From: Verrucomicrobiota bacterium
GTDB taxonomy: Bacteria > Verrucomicrobiota > Verrucomicrobiia > Verrucomicrobiales > Verrucomicrobiaceae
DNA length: 24,127 bases
Direction: 5' to 3'
NCBI GenBank assembly: GCA_009885275.1
Contig: VFKY01000300.1
Location: forward strand, 1 to 24,127
In this document: piece after piece, positions 1 to 7,003 of the stretch
How positions within the stretch are numbered: the stretch's first letter is position 1
Layout of the letters: every line of letters starts with the position of its first letter
Program-made: the position numbers and the translations under genes
The notes under the pieces: generated by a model
Seen by the model: only the letters and a program-made list of their open reading frames with translations
What the model was told of the DNA's origin: nothing
Database searches by the model: none

Positions 1-90
1 AATGGCGAAGCCGACGCCAGCCGCGAGGATGGCCATGAATCCTGCCCAGAGCAGGCGTTTTGCGTTTGGTGCATTACCTTCGTCACTCAT
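1..90 (-). CDS. MFS transporter, N-terminal fragment
   Basis: This is the first 30 codons of a gene that runs off the left edge. The ATG is the complement of 88-90. The visible peptide starts with a short polar stretch (MSDEGNAPNAKR) and then enters a hydrophobic segment (LLWAGFMAILAAGVGFAI) that reads as transmembrane helix 1 of an MFS permease. It resembles helix 1 of the next gene upstream (KLFWACFIALVATSFVFGV), with W, F, A and G in matching places. The two genes are therefore probably tandem paralogues on the same strand, 133 bp apart. The substrate cannot be told from this fragment. Confidence is moderate because only helix 1 is visible. Confidence 0.65.
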   Translation of the reverse strand, partial: MSDEGNAPNAKRLLWAGFMAILAAGVGFAI

Positions 91-132
91 GTGTATATGT
101 ATTTTTGGTTGGTGTGTTTTTTGTGAAATGTC

Positions 133-154
133 TGACAACATGAAAAAGTTGTCA
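133..154. promoter_or_regulatory. Inverted repeat, possible operator/promoter of the left-edge MFS gene
   Basis: TGACAAC (133-139) and GTTGTCA (148-154) are perfect 7-bp inverted arms around an 8-bp spacer, in the gap between the two MFS genes. On the minus strand the right-hand arm overlaps a TTGACA sequence, a perfect -35 hexamer. Seventeen bases further on is GACATT, a poor -10 (3 of 6). A dyad over a -35 box is a usual place for a repressor, but no regulator is assigned and the site is about 45 bp from the ATG at 90. This is inference from sequence alone. Confidence 0.35.
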
Positions 155-223
155 AAGTAACGCGCGTTTGTAACAGAAAGATACTGATCAACAAGTAAAA
201 ACTCTCATATAAACATGAAACAC

Positions 224-1735
224 CTAATCATCGACATGTCCAAGAGCCACTGGCTTGTAACCTCCTCGTGACCTAAAATAGAACCACATTGCCATATAAC
301 AAAAGAACATAAATGTAGGCAACACAGCAATACGGAGAAACATTCCCTTCTTACTAAGATTCTGTACCTCCTCTAGCTGCTTATGACTTTTTTCATCCAA
401 AGCTTTAATCTTTTCCTGACTGAGGCTGGGTGCGCTGCCAAATATTGAGGCTTTGGGCTGATCCTTCACAATTTGATAAAGTGCTGGCTGCTTACTTGAG
501 AGTTGCTTGTCGACCTCCAAGTCTTGTTGATAGCCGATGAATGGACTTCCAATGATACCCAATCCTAAAACCCCCACTGCTGAGACTCCATTAAGCGTCA
601 ACGCGCCACCTTTAGGAAACTGCTCACTCACCATTCCAAGCGTTGTACTCCAAAGAAAAGTTTTACCCAAAGCATATACCGTAGCTGCAGCAAGGATAAT
701 GTAACCAGCTGCTTGTGACAGAAACACAAGTCCAATAACAGCTACAAAAGCACTAATAACCAACAATCCGATCGGAGAGAATCGATGCACTATCGGTCCT
801 GCATAGAAGCGCAACACTGTCATAATGGTGGAGATATAGATGAACACCCAAGTTTCAAAATTCTTCACATTAGGTCCGCTCAATTTAAGCAACTCGGGCA
901 TCCATCCATCAGTTCCCAATTCAGTGGTTGCTAAAGGCCCCATGGTGACTAACACAAAAACAAAAAGGCCATTACCTAATGAACGAGTGTAATAATAAGC
1001 AAGCCCTGAAACAACTGCAGCTATAGCCATGATTTTAGGCCACGATGCTTCCACTCCCATCATTTGAGCCCCTGCGGCAAATACCAATGCAGCGATCATA
1101 AAGAAACCCAGTGCGCCCACTTCACTGAGCATGTCACGATAACTCACTCCTGCCGCAACTCGTTCATTAATCGGAAATGTACGAGGAAGAATTAAAATGG
1201 CATAGATCACTACCGGCACAAAGCAGAGTCCAAATTTAAACTGCCAGCTATTACCCGAAAACAAAACCGTAAAAAGTGCGCCAAGCGCTAGACCTGCAGG
1301 CCATCCAGCATGAAGAATGTTGAGCCACTTGGCTTTGTTTTTACTGAAGATCGTCGCCACCACGGGATTGATGAAGGACTCCACCGTGCCATTGGCTACA
1401 GCTACTAAAAATGTGCCCCAATAAAAAGATTGGTAGCCACTGGCATTGAGGGTCAACAGAAGGGATAACAGATGACAAACAATAGCAAAAATGGCCACCG
1501 TTTTGTAACCTATGCGATCAATAATAAAACTGAAGAATATAATACTAAGTGCAAATGGCCACATGCCTGCCCCCTGTATATTGCCCTTCTGCGATTCTGA
1601 GAGGTTAAAGGTATCTTGTAATTGACCAATCGTATTGGCACGGACACCAAAAACAAAAGATGTAGCAACGAGGGCAATAAAACAGGCCCAGAACAATTTC
1701 ATATCTGGCTTGTAGGATGATTCGGCGGAGCTCAT
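224..1735 (-). CDS. MFS transporter with a long loop before the last helix
   Basis: This 503-residue inner-membrane protein has about 12 hydrophobic segments, starting at residue 12 after a short cytoplasmic tail. It has an MFS-like loop after helix 2 (FIIDRIGYKTV, near residue 70). Proteins of this general type in Planctomycetes and Verrucomicrobia are usually annotated as sugar or general MFS permeases; the substrate is unknown here. An unusual feature is a hydrophilic, Lys/Glu/Gln-rich insertion of about 65 residues (roughly 403-467, from QQDLEVDKQ to NLSKKGM) between the last two helices. It is probably helical and may lie in the periplasm. The ATG at 1735 lacks a clear Shine-Dalgarno. 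The gene is divergent from the Trm112-like gene and lies upstream of the partial MFS gene at 1-90, possibly in one transcript. Confidence 0.85.
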   Translation of the reverse strand: MSSAESSYKPDMKLFWACFIALVATSFVFGVRANTIGQLQDTFNLSESQKGNIQGAGMWPFALSIIFFSFIIDRIGYKTVAIFAIVCHLLSLLLTLNASGYQSFYWGTFLVAVANGTVESFINPVVATIFSKNKAKWLNILHAGWPAGLALGALFTVLFSGNSWQFKFGLCFVPVVIYAILILPRTFPINERVAAGVSYRDMLSEVGALGFFMIAALVFAAGAQMMGVEASWPKIMAIAAVVSGLAYYYTRSLGNGLFVFVLVTMGPLATTELGTDGWMPELLKLSGPNVKNFETWVFIYISTIMTVLRFYAGPIVHRFSPIGLLVISAFVAVIGLVFLSQAAGYIILAAATVYALGKTFLWSTTLGMVSEQFPKGGALTLNGVSAVGVLGLGIIGSPFIGYQQDLEVDKQLSSKQPALYQIVKDQPKASIFGSAPSLSQEKIKALDEKSHKQLEEVQNLSKKGMFLRIAVLPTFMFFCYMAMWFYFRSRGGYKPVALGHVDD

Positions 1736-1791
1736 AGTATTAAATAATAGGCGGATATCTGATTACGGAGGAAACATCCGAGCATTGCAAC

Positions 1792-1807
1792 AAATCTGGG
1801 ATTTTAT
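1792..1807. repeat. Shared 16-bp element, copy 1 (upstream of MFS gene)
   Basis: AAATCTGGGATTTTAT lies 57-72 bp upstream of the MFS start at 1735. A copy differing at one base (AAATCTGGGATATTAT) lies at 21882-21897, upstream of the other complete MFS gene in the window. Both are in intergenic DNA and in the same orientation relative to their minus-strand transporter gene. It could be a regulator binding site. With only two copies, chance cannot be excluded. Confidence 0.35.
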
Positions 1808-1866
1808 ATTGTGACTTTACAACCTGTTACTTGATGGCGTCTCCGTTTCATTGCAAACTTCTCCCT

Positions 1867-2070
1867 ATGCTTGCTGACCGACTCCTCAAAATTCTACGCT
1901 GCCCCGTCACCAAGCAACCCTTGCGTTATGCATCGGAGCTTGAAAAATCAGCAGGCTTGATTCCTCTCGATGAGATGGCTCTTATCACTGAAGACGGAAA
2001 AAATCTCTACCGAACACTCAATGGATTACCCGTTTTACTCTCGACCACAGAGGTGGCTGCACCAGGGTAG
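1867..2070 (+). CDS. Trm112-like (UPF0434/YcaR-type) small protein
   Basis: This 67-residue protein opens MLADRLLKILRCPVTKQPL and ends with a GLPVLLS segment, the pattern of bacterial Trm112/UPF0434 proteins (usually 55-70 residues). In eukaryotes Trm112 activates several methyltransferases; the bacterial role is less clear. The family's zinc-type Cys pair is reduced to one Cys here (Cys12, in CPVT), as in many bacterial members. I chose the ATG at 1867 because the family normally begins there. The open frame extends 12 codons upstream to 1831, but that extension has no family character. The last 64 bp overlap the end of the convergent 660-codon gene. The gene stands alone on the plus strand. 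Confidence 0.75.
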   Translation: MLADRLLKILRCPVTKQPLRYASELEKSAGLIPLDEMALITEDGKNLYRTLNGLPVLLSTTEVAAPG

Positions 2071-3989
2071 AAAGCGCTGACGCCTTTACGCAGATAAGGA
2101 TTGCTCCGAGAAGCTTCATAGACCGCATCCTTTATTGCGCCATGCTTGGCGTATAGATGATAAGCACCAATGCACTCGAACCCCGCGTTGAGAGAGCTCA
2201 ACATGGGGAGATACTCGTTCACATCTTTCGTAAAAAGTTCCGCCATGCCCCAAGGAGGAAATAGCTGCTGCGCCTCCATTTTTCTGATTACCGCATAAAC
2301 ATCGTCAGGAGATTTTTCAAGGCTGGCAGACATCAAGAGATAGTGAGGATGCAGAATGTCTTGATTAAGCAGGTCAACGCCGCTGACCATATAGCCAAGA
2401 CCACGACGGGATTCCCCTGCTGAGAGACCATAGAAACCGTCTTTAGCAGCCTTACTGTCAGGCGCATTTTTGGGGAAATAGGCTTTTTGTCGATTAAGCA
2501 TGGTTTGTCGAATCTCCATCCAATTCATGGCCGAGATGGCATCTGGCGCTGTGGAATCGAAGTCAGGATAGAATAAACTTTGGACATCAGCAATAAAGCC
2601 AGTGCCTTCATTGATTTTGCCTGAGTTGTCCATTTTTAAAGGGGGTGGATTAGCCGTCATATTGGCCATCGCCAAAACAAGCGCCGTTTCCCCGCCCCAG
2701 TCGCGCCATACGCCCGGAAGTTGTGTTACTCTGTCCTCCCTGATCCCTTGAATAAGAAATCCATTTGAATTTATAAATCCTTTGTTAAGAGCGATCGCGT
2801 TTACTGCCCCAGTAAGTTTAGCCAGCAAGGGTTGATCATTAAGCATTTCAGCCGCCAGTAGCATTGCATGATAATAGATACTCGTGTCTACCATACTAAA
2901 CTCTGTGCCGGGGTGAATGCTATACTGACCGTCATCACGCCTCTTCACAAAGTGCGGCAGCAATCCCTGAGCCGTCTCTAGTTTGGAAACATTGTCATTG
3001 ATATGATTCACCAGCTCACGGGCAAATTTATCATCTACCATACCCATGCGTAAAGCGATGGCAGTACTCAATGCAAAAAGTCCTGATGATGGGACATTGT
3101 CAAAATACCCGTCTCGTATATGCGCTCGATCACGAACATAAAACGTTTTTGTACTGAAACAACGGGCCAGCTTGGCATAACTGGCAAGAAAAACATACTC
3201 GTCAAAAGAGATTGCCGGTGCTTGAACGATGAATGAAAGTGAATCGATACAAACATCCGCTCCGGACTCCGCCACCCAATTGAAATACTTTGTGGATTTA
3301 TACTTCTCCGGTTCAAGAGGCTCCATATAGGTCCTCATATCTGGGCTATCAACGTTGAACACTTTGGAGAATAAGGTCTCCTGTTTGGCTGATTTAAGTT
3401 CTAACTTAAGTAGACCTTTGCCTCTGCTACGCATCTCATATCCCACAATATGGGGCTGATACTTAGGTAAAATAAAAGAAGGATAACAGGAGCTGAAATC
3501 AAGGGTTTGATCTGGATCATCTCCCATACCCTCAAGGCTATGCCACATCCCTCCCCATTCCCCGGCGGGCAAAGTGGCGCAGACAACATCCCCCTCCCAT
3601 TCAATGCTCTCTAGGCCTGCGCTTGTACCTATAAATCCAAAGTCAGTGCCTAAATGCGTATAAGCAAGAAAGGGGTTCACCCGTTGCTCAATCTTCTGAC
3701 GTCCACTCGACTGAGGGGTAAACACTGTAAAATACTCCGCCACAGGCTGCCTTACACGGCGAGGTTCAGGGGCAGATGGGGGCGGCGCAGTGTTTTCCTG
3801 ACCGCGGGAAAGCATTATCCCCAAAGCGAACAGAGCCGCTGGAAGCGCAAATACGGCACGGCGTGACCAATAACGCCATGCCAGCACTGCAAGCAACATA
3901 GGAGAAAGTATCTTTCCTTCCCCATGTCCTGAAGTGTTTCCCGGAACTTTATCCTGATATTCTGATGTTTTCGAGTGATTACTTAACAT
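2007..3989 (-). CDS. Membrane-anchored protein of unknown function, possible alpha/alpha-barrel fold
   Basis: This 660-residue protein is not assigned to a family with certainty. A basic N-terminus precedes a hydrophobic segment (about residues 44-60, RRAVFALPAALFALGIML) that reads as a signal anchor. A Pro-rich linker (TAPPPSAPEPRR) follows, placing the remainder outside the cytoplasm. Residues about 240-620 are helix-rich with spaced aromatic and Gly motifs: WRDWGGETALVLAMAN, GFYGLSAGES near 518, FPPWGMAELF, and LNAGFECIGAYHLYAK near 600. These loosely resemble glucoamylase-like (alpha/alpha)6 enzymes (GLSA.. and P.WG..), so a glycan-acting enzyme is possible but unproven. The start is uncertain: ATG 3899 (residue 31) would still keep the anchor. 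The 3' end overlaps the Trm112-like gene. Confidence 0.7.
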   Translation of the reverse strand: MLSNHSKTSEYQDKVPGNTSGHGEGKILSPMLLAVLAWRYWSRRAVFALPAALFALGIMLSRGQENTAPPPSAPEPRRVRQPVAEYFTVFTPQSSGRQKIEQRVNPFLAYTHLGTDFGFIGTSAGLESIEWEGDVVCATLPAGEWGGMWHSLEGMGDDPDQTLDFSSCYPSFILPKYQPHIVGYEMRSRGKGLLKLELKSAKQETLFSKVFNVDSPDMRTYMEPLEPEKYKSTKYFNWVAESGADVCIDSLSFIVQAPAISFDEYVFLASYAKLARCFSTKTFYVRDRAHIRDGYFDNVPSSGLFALSTAIALRMGMVDDKFARELVNHINDNVSKLETAQGLLPHFVKRRDDGQYSIHPGTEFSMVDTSIYYHAMLLAAEMLNDQPLLAKLTGAVNAIALNKGFINSNGFLIQGIREDRVTQLPGVWRDWGGETALVLAMANMTANPPPLKMDNSGKINEGTGFIADVQSLFYPDFDSTAPDAISAMNWMEIRQTMLNRQKAYFPKNAPDSKAAKDGFYGLSAGESRRGLGYMVSGVDLLNQDILHPHYLLMSASLEKSPDDVYAVIRKMEAQQLFPPWGMAELFTKDVNEYLPMLSSLNAGFECIGAYHLYAKHGAIKDAVYEASRSNPYLRKGVSAFYPGAATSVVESKTGNPLSVR

Positions 3990-4081
3990 TAGTTAAATAA
4001 AATACTATCGTAGCGAAAATATTCCACAACCAAAAAAACTCTTTCATGGGAGGGTGTGCCTCCGATTTTTGACATCCTGAA

Positions 4082-4099
4082 GATTGTGCAAACACAATC
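4082..4099. other. Perfect 7-bp stem-loop between lipoprotein and 660-codon gene
   Basis: GATTGTG (4082-4088) and CACAATC (4093-4099) pair perfectly around a CAAA loop, in the 161-bp gap downstream of the lipoprotein gene and upstream of the 660-codon gene, both minus strand. No U-run follows on the minus strand, so it is not a standard intrinsic terminator. It could be a 3'-end processing stem or a 5'-UTR structure. Confidence 0.3.
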
Positions 4100-4150
4100 G
4101 ACCCAGTGCGTCCACGATGAGTGAGCTCATTCAGTCGCAAACCGGCATTT

Positions 4151-4543
4151 TCATTTTTTATCGGCTGCTGCTTTACTGGCTTCTTCAATTTTTTTCGCCC
4201 CCTCTTCAGCTGCCTTCGCTGCTTCTTTTAAGAAATTGGCTGCTGCCTCCTGAGCTTTGCCTTTGACTTCAGTGGCCTTATCTTTGCTATCATCGAAGAC
4301 TTTATTGATCACATCTTCCGCCTTCTTGCTGTTGTCATCGATCTTCTTTTTCAAAGCTTCTTCACTGGTTTTGAAAGCCCCCTGCAATGAGTCCACCGCA
4401 TTTCCTGCGGACTTCTTGGCCGCCTCCATCGCTTTATCTGCCTCTTTCTTCGCTTTCTCTGCTTCAGTTTCTTTCTTTTGTTGCTCGCAGGCAATCAGGC
4501 CACATGAAAGTAAAGCGACGACCAAAGTATGTTTAAGGATCAT
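4151..4543 (-). CDS. Small Lys/Ala-rich lipoprotein with LEA/apolipoprotein-like helices
   Basis: This is a 130-residue lipoprotein. MILKHTLVVALLSCGLIAC is a lipoprotein signal peptide with lipobox LIAC, so cleavage before the Cys gives a lipid-anchored CEQQKKE... mature protein. Glu at +2 argues for the outer membrane. The mature part is almost wholly charged helix built from Lys, Ala, Glu and Asp (AEKAKKEADKAMEAAKKSA and similar), with no folded enzyme domain visible. It resembles amphipathic LEA-like or apolipoprotein-like helices or a coiled coil, so a structural or stress role is possible but not shown. Start choice: ATG 4543 gives a tight signal peptide; ATG 4564 adds MFEKLSA and is also workable. 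The gene is divergent from the Dus gene, sharing about 100 bp of promoter region. Confidence 0.7.
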   Translation of the reverse strand: MILKHTLVVALLSCGLIACEQQKKETEAEKAKKEADKAMEAAKKSAGNAVDSLQGAFKTSEEALKKKIDDNSKKAEDVINKVFDDSKDKATEVKGKAQEAAANFLKEAAKAAEEGAKKIEEASKAAADKK

Positions 4544-4642
4544 AGCAGAGAGCTTCTCAAACATTAACAGCAAAGCAACTGTGATTCCTTGAGCTTGGTG
4601 TGTTGACTTGAGCAAACGTAATTCATGCCCCATGGTGTGAAT

Positions 4643-5665
4643 ATGCTCCCCTGGCTATGTTCAGACCAATTCCCCTTGTATCTCGCCCCCATGGCGGGGG
4701 TCACGGACATTGTCTTTCGCAGTATTTGTAAAGAACTCGGAGCTGATGTCATGGTCACCGAGTTTGTTTCCGCGGAGGGTATTTTACAAGCAGATGATCG
4801 CACTCGAAAATATACCGAGTTCGATGATGATCAACGTCCCGTCGGGGTACAACTTTTCGGAGCTGATGGACAACGAATGGGGGAAGCTGCCCGTAAGATC
4901 ATTGATTGGAAACAACCGGACTTCATCGACATTAACTTCGGATGCCCGGTCAATAAAGTCGTAGCTAAAAACGGCGGATCTTCTTTGCTTAAAGACTGTC
5001 CACTCCTTTCCAGCGTTGCCAGTGGCATTGTAAAAGCATCCTCGGTTCCCGTAACTGCAAAAATACGCATTGGTTGGGACTCCCACCAAATCAACGCGGT
5101 AGAGGTATGCCGATTATTAGAAGGCGTCGGCATACAAGCAATCGCGGTACATGGTCGAACTCGCGCCCAGGGCTACACGGGTCAAGCCGACTGGGATGTC
5201 ATAGCCCAGTGCGCTGATGCGGTAAAAATTCCTGTTATCGGTAATGGAGATATCGCCACCGGTGAGGATGTGGCTAAACGCCAAAGGGAAACAAACGTCC
5301 GTGGCGTCATGATTGGCCGTGCCGCGATGGGCAACCCCTGGGTCTTCCGTGAAGCCAAGCACTTCCTTGAAACGGGAAACCATCTCCCACCCGCAACCAC
5401 GGAGCAACGCTTTGAGCTCATGCTTCGTCATGTGCGGTTAGCTCTAAAATCCACTCGTTTTGGCAGTGAAATTCAAATGATGCGCGCCATGCGAAATCGC
5501 CTCATGACCTACACTCAAGGACTACCCGGCAGCAAACATCTGCGCGTGCTTTTCTGTCATGTCGAGAGTGTCACGGCACTGGAAGACATCGCGGCAGAAT
5601 ACTTAATCAATCAACAAGAGGCCGCTGCGGCATGGGAAGCTGCGACCTCTGCCATCACTACCTGA
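4643..5665 (+). CDS. dusB: tRNA-dihydrouridine synthase, DusB type
   Basis: This 340-residue cytoplasmic FMN enzyme reduces specific uridines of tRNA to dihydrouridine. Seen in the sequence: an N-terminal LAPMAGVTD motif (residues 14-22) that helps bind FMN, VGVQLFG near 67, and the hallmark NFGCPVNKVVAKNGGSSLL with catalytic-type Cys101. PVTAKIRIGWD follows, then a GYTGQADWD..IAQ..IPVIGNGDI..GEDV barrel end and GVMIGRAAMGNPW, the phosphate-binding end of the TIM barrel. The C-terminal helical tRNA-binding domain is present. Length matches DusB (about 320-340). I took ATG 4643 as the start; ATG 4625 adds six residues. The Ste24-type protease gene begins 10 bp after the stop, so the two are probably co-transcribed. 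Confidence 0.93.
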   Translation: MLPWLCSDQFPLYLAPMAGVTDIVFRSICKELGADVMVTEFVSAEGILQADDRTRKYTEFDDDQRPVGVQLFGADGQRMGEAARKIIDWKQPDFIDINFGCPVNKVVAKNGGSSLLKDCPLLSSVASGIVKASSVPVTAKIRIGWDSHQINAVEVCRLLEGVGIQAIAVHGRTRAQGYTGQADWDVIAQCADAVKIPVIGNGDIATGEDVAKRQRETNVRGVMIGRAAMGNPWVFREAKHFLETGNHLPPATTEQRFELMLRHVRLALKSTRFGSEIQMMRAMRNRLMTYTQGLPGSKHLRVLFCHVESVTALEDIAAEYLINQQEAAAAWEAATSAITT

Positions 5666-5674
5666 AATACCTTA

Positions 5675-6910
5675 ATGGACACTTCCAACCCTTGGTTCTG
5701 GATCGCACTCATCGCCACCATTGGCCTCTACAAATTAGAGCTTTTTGCCACCATACTTAATCTCGCGGCACTTTCGCCTGAGGTTCCTCATAAGTTACGT
5801 GACAAGGTTAGCGAAGAAGAACACGAAAAAATGCGCGATTACACACGTGATTCTGCCAAGTTTGATGTACTCAAAAACAGTGCCTCACTAGCCGTTTTTC
5901 TCTGTTTCTGGTGGATAGGAGGATTCAGTATCGTCGATGCTATCTTACAAAATCTTCAACTCAATGAACTAAAAACTGGTCTTGCAACCATAGCCATCAT
6001 CTTTCTTGCACAAGCCATTGTGAATCTTCCCTTTGATATCTACGATACCTTTTTTATTGAAGCACGGTACGGATTCAACAAGACATCTATCCTTACCTTC
6101 ATGAAAGATAGGCTCATGGGGCTTCTTCTTGCACTCACATTTGGCACCCCTTTACTCGCGCTTATACTATGGCTTTTTCAAAATGTCCCTTATGCCGCAT
6201 TTTATGGGTGGCTCAGCGTCACCGCCTTCTCTTTACTCATGAGCTTTCTAGCGCCACGACTCATTCTGCCTCTTTTCTATAAATTCAAGCCGCTCACTGA
6301 TCCTGCACTACGCGAAGCGATCATTGAAATGGGACGACGACTCCAATTTCCTATTGCCGAAATTAGTATTGTCGATGGCTCAAGCCGATCTACGAAAGCA
6401 AACGCCTTCTTTACAGGTTTCGGTAAAATGAAACGTATTGCACTTTTTGACACCCTAATGAACAATCACACGCAAGAGGAAATACTTGCCGTAATCGCTC
6501 ATGAAATCGGTCACAGCCACTGCAAACATGTACCCAAACAGCTTGCTCTCTCTTTTGCAACCAGCGCCATCATGTTTGCCCTGCTGCATTACGTCATGCT
6601 GGACTCCCCCCTCAGTTCAGCCTTTGGCGTAGCGATACCAACCGTTGCCTGGAGCATAGTCTTCTTCTCTATCCTTTATGCGCCTGTCAGCTTAATCATT
6701 GGCTTGTTGAGTAGCTGGTTGAGTCGCAAATACGAATTTGAAGCCGATGCTTTTGCTTGTAATGCCATGGGTGGACAGCAGCCGCTAGCTCAAGCATTAA
6801 TCAAACTAACCAGGGATCACCTCGGTAATCCTACGCCCCATCCATTTTATGTTTTCCTTCATTACTCCCATCCTCCTACCCTACAAAGATTGGCCTCAAT
6901 GGGAGCTTAA
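5675..6910 (+). CDS. Ste24/CAAX prenyl protease 1-type M48 metallopeptidase
   Basis: This 411-residue integral membrane zinc peptidase belongs to family M48 (Ste24/HtpX group). The N-terminal half is hydrophobic with several membrane segments and contains FDIYDTFFIEARYGFNKTS (about 120-138), characteristic of Ste24. The catalytic HEIGH (276-280) sits in EEILAVIAHEIGHSHCKH. The third zinc ligand is Glu356 in YEFEADAFA. The short C-terminus ends HPFYVFLHYSHPPTLQRL, as in Ste24 proteins. Bacterial members are thought to act in membrane-protein quality control; prenylated substrates are not expected. The gene follows dusB by 10 bp and is likely translated from the same message. A sigma-54-type promoter begins 30 bp after its stop. 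Confidence 0.92.
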   Translation: MDTSNPWFWIALIATIGLYKLELFATILNLAALSPEVPHKLRDKVSEEEHEKMRDYTRDSAKFDVLKNSASLAVFLCFWWIGGFSIVDAILQNLQLNELKTGLATIAIIFLAQAIVNLPFDIYDTFFIEARYGFNKTSILTFMKDRLMGLLLALTFGTPLLALILWLFQNVPYAAFYGWLSVTAFSLLMSFLAPRLILPLFYKFKPLTDPALREAIIEMGRRLQFPIAEISIVDGSSRSTKANAFFTGFGKMKRIALFDTLMNNHTQEEILAVIAHEIGHSHCKHVPKQLALSFATSAIMFALLHYVMLDSPLSSAFGVAIPTVAWSIVFFSILYAPVSLIIGLLSSWLSRKYEFEADAFACNAMGGQQPLAQALIKLTRDHLGNPTPHPFYVFLHYSHPPTLQRLASMGA

Positions 6911-6939
6911 TGTAATTACTCTTAAAAATTGAGAATTTA

Positions 6940-6956
6940 CTGGCATAATACTTGCT
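6940..6956 (+). promoter_or_regulatory. Sigma-54-type -24/-12 promoter in front of rpoN
   Basis: CTGGCATAATACTTGCT matches the sigma-54 consensus YTGGCACGrNNNTTGCW at every fixed position except two (CG to TA). It keeps the invariant GG and GC dinucleotides with exactly 10 bp between them. The predicted start, about 12 bp downstream, falls near 6967, giving a leader of roughly 37 nt to the rpoN ATG at 7004. An overlapping sigma-70 reading exists (TTAAAA at 6922-6927, 16 bp, CATAAT at 6944-6949), so the site could serve either factor. No upstream enhancer site was recognised. Confidence 0.55.
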
Positions 6957-7003
6957 TACAGTCTATGTGTAAGCGGGTTTCATGCCATTAACTATCCGCA
7001 AGT

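Noticed and set aside
4049..4070. GGAGG-GTGTG-CCTCC stem followed by GATTTTT on the plus strand, as a terminator
   Set aside because: Only 5 bp, and no plus-strand gene ends just upstream. On the minus strand the T-run is ten bases away, so it is not a convincing terminator for the lipoprotein gene.
4084..4592. Plus-strand frames opposite the lipoprotein
   Set aside because: They are low-complexity reverse reading of the Lys/Glu/Ala-rich lipoprotein gene and have no family character.
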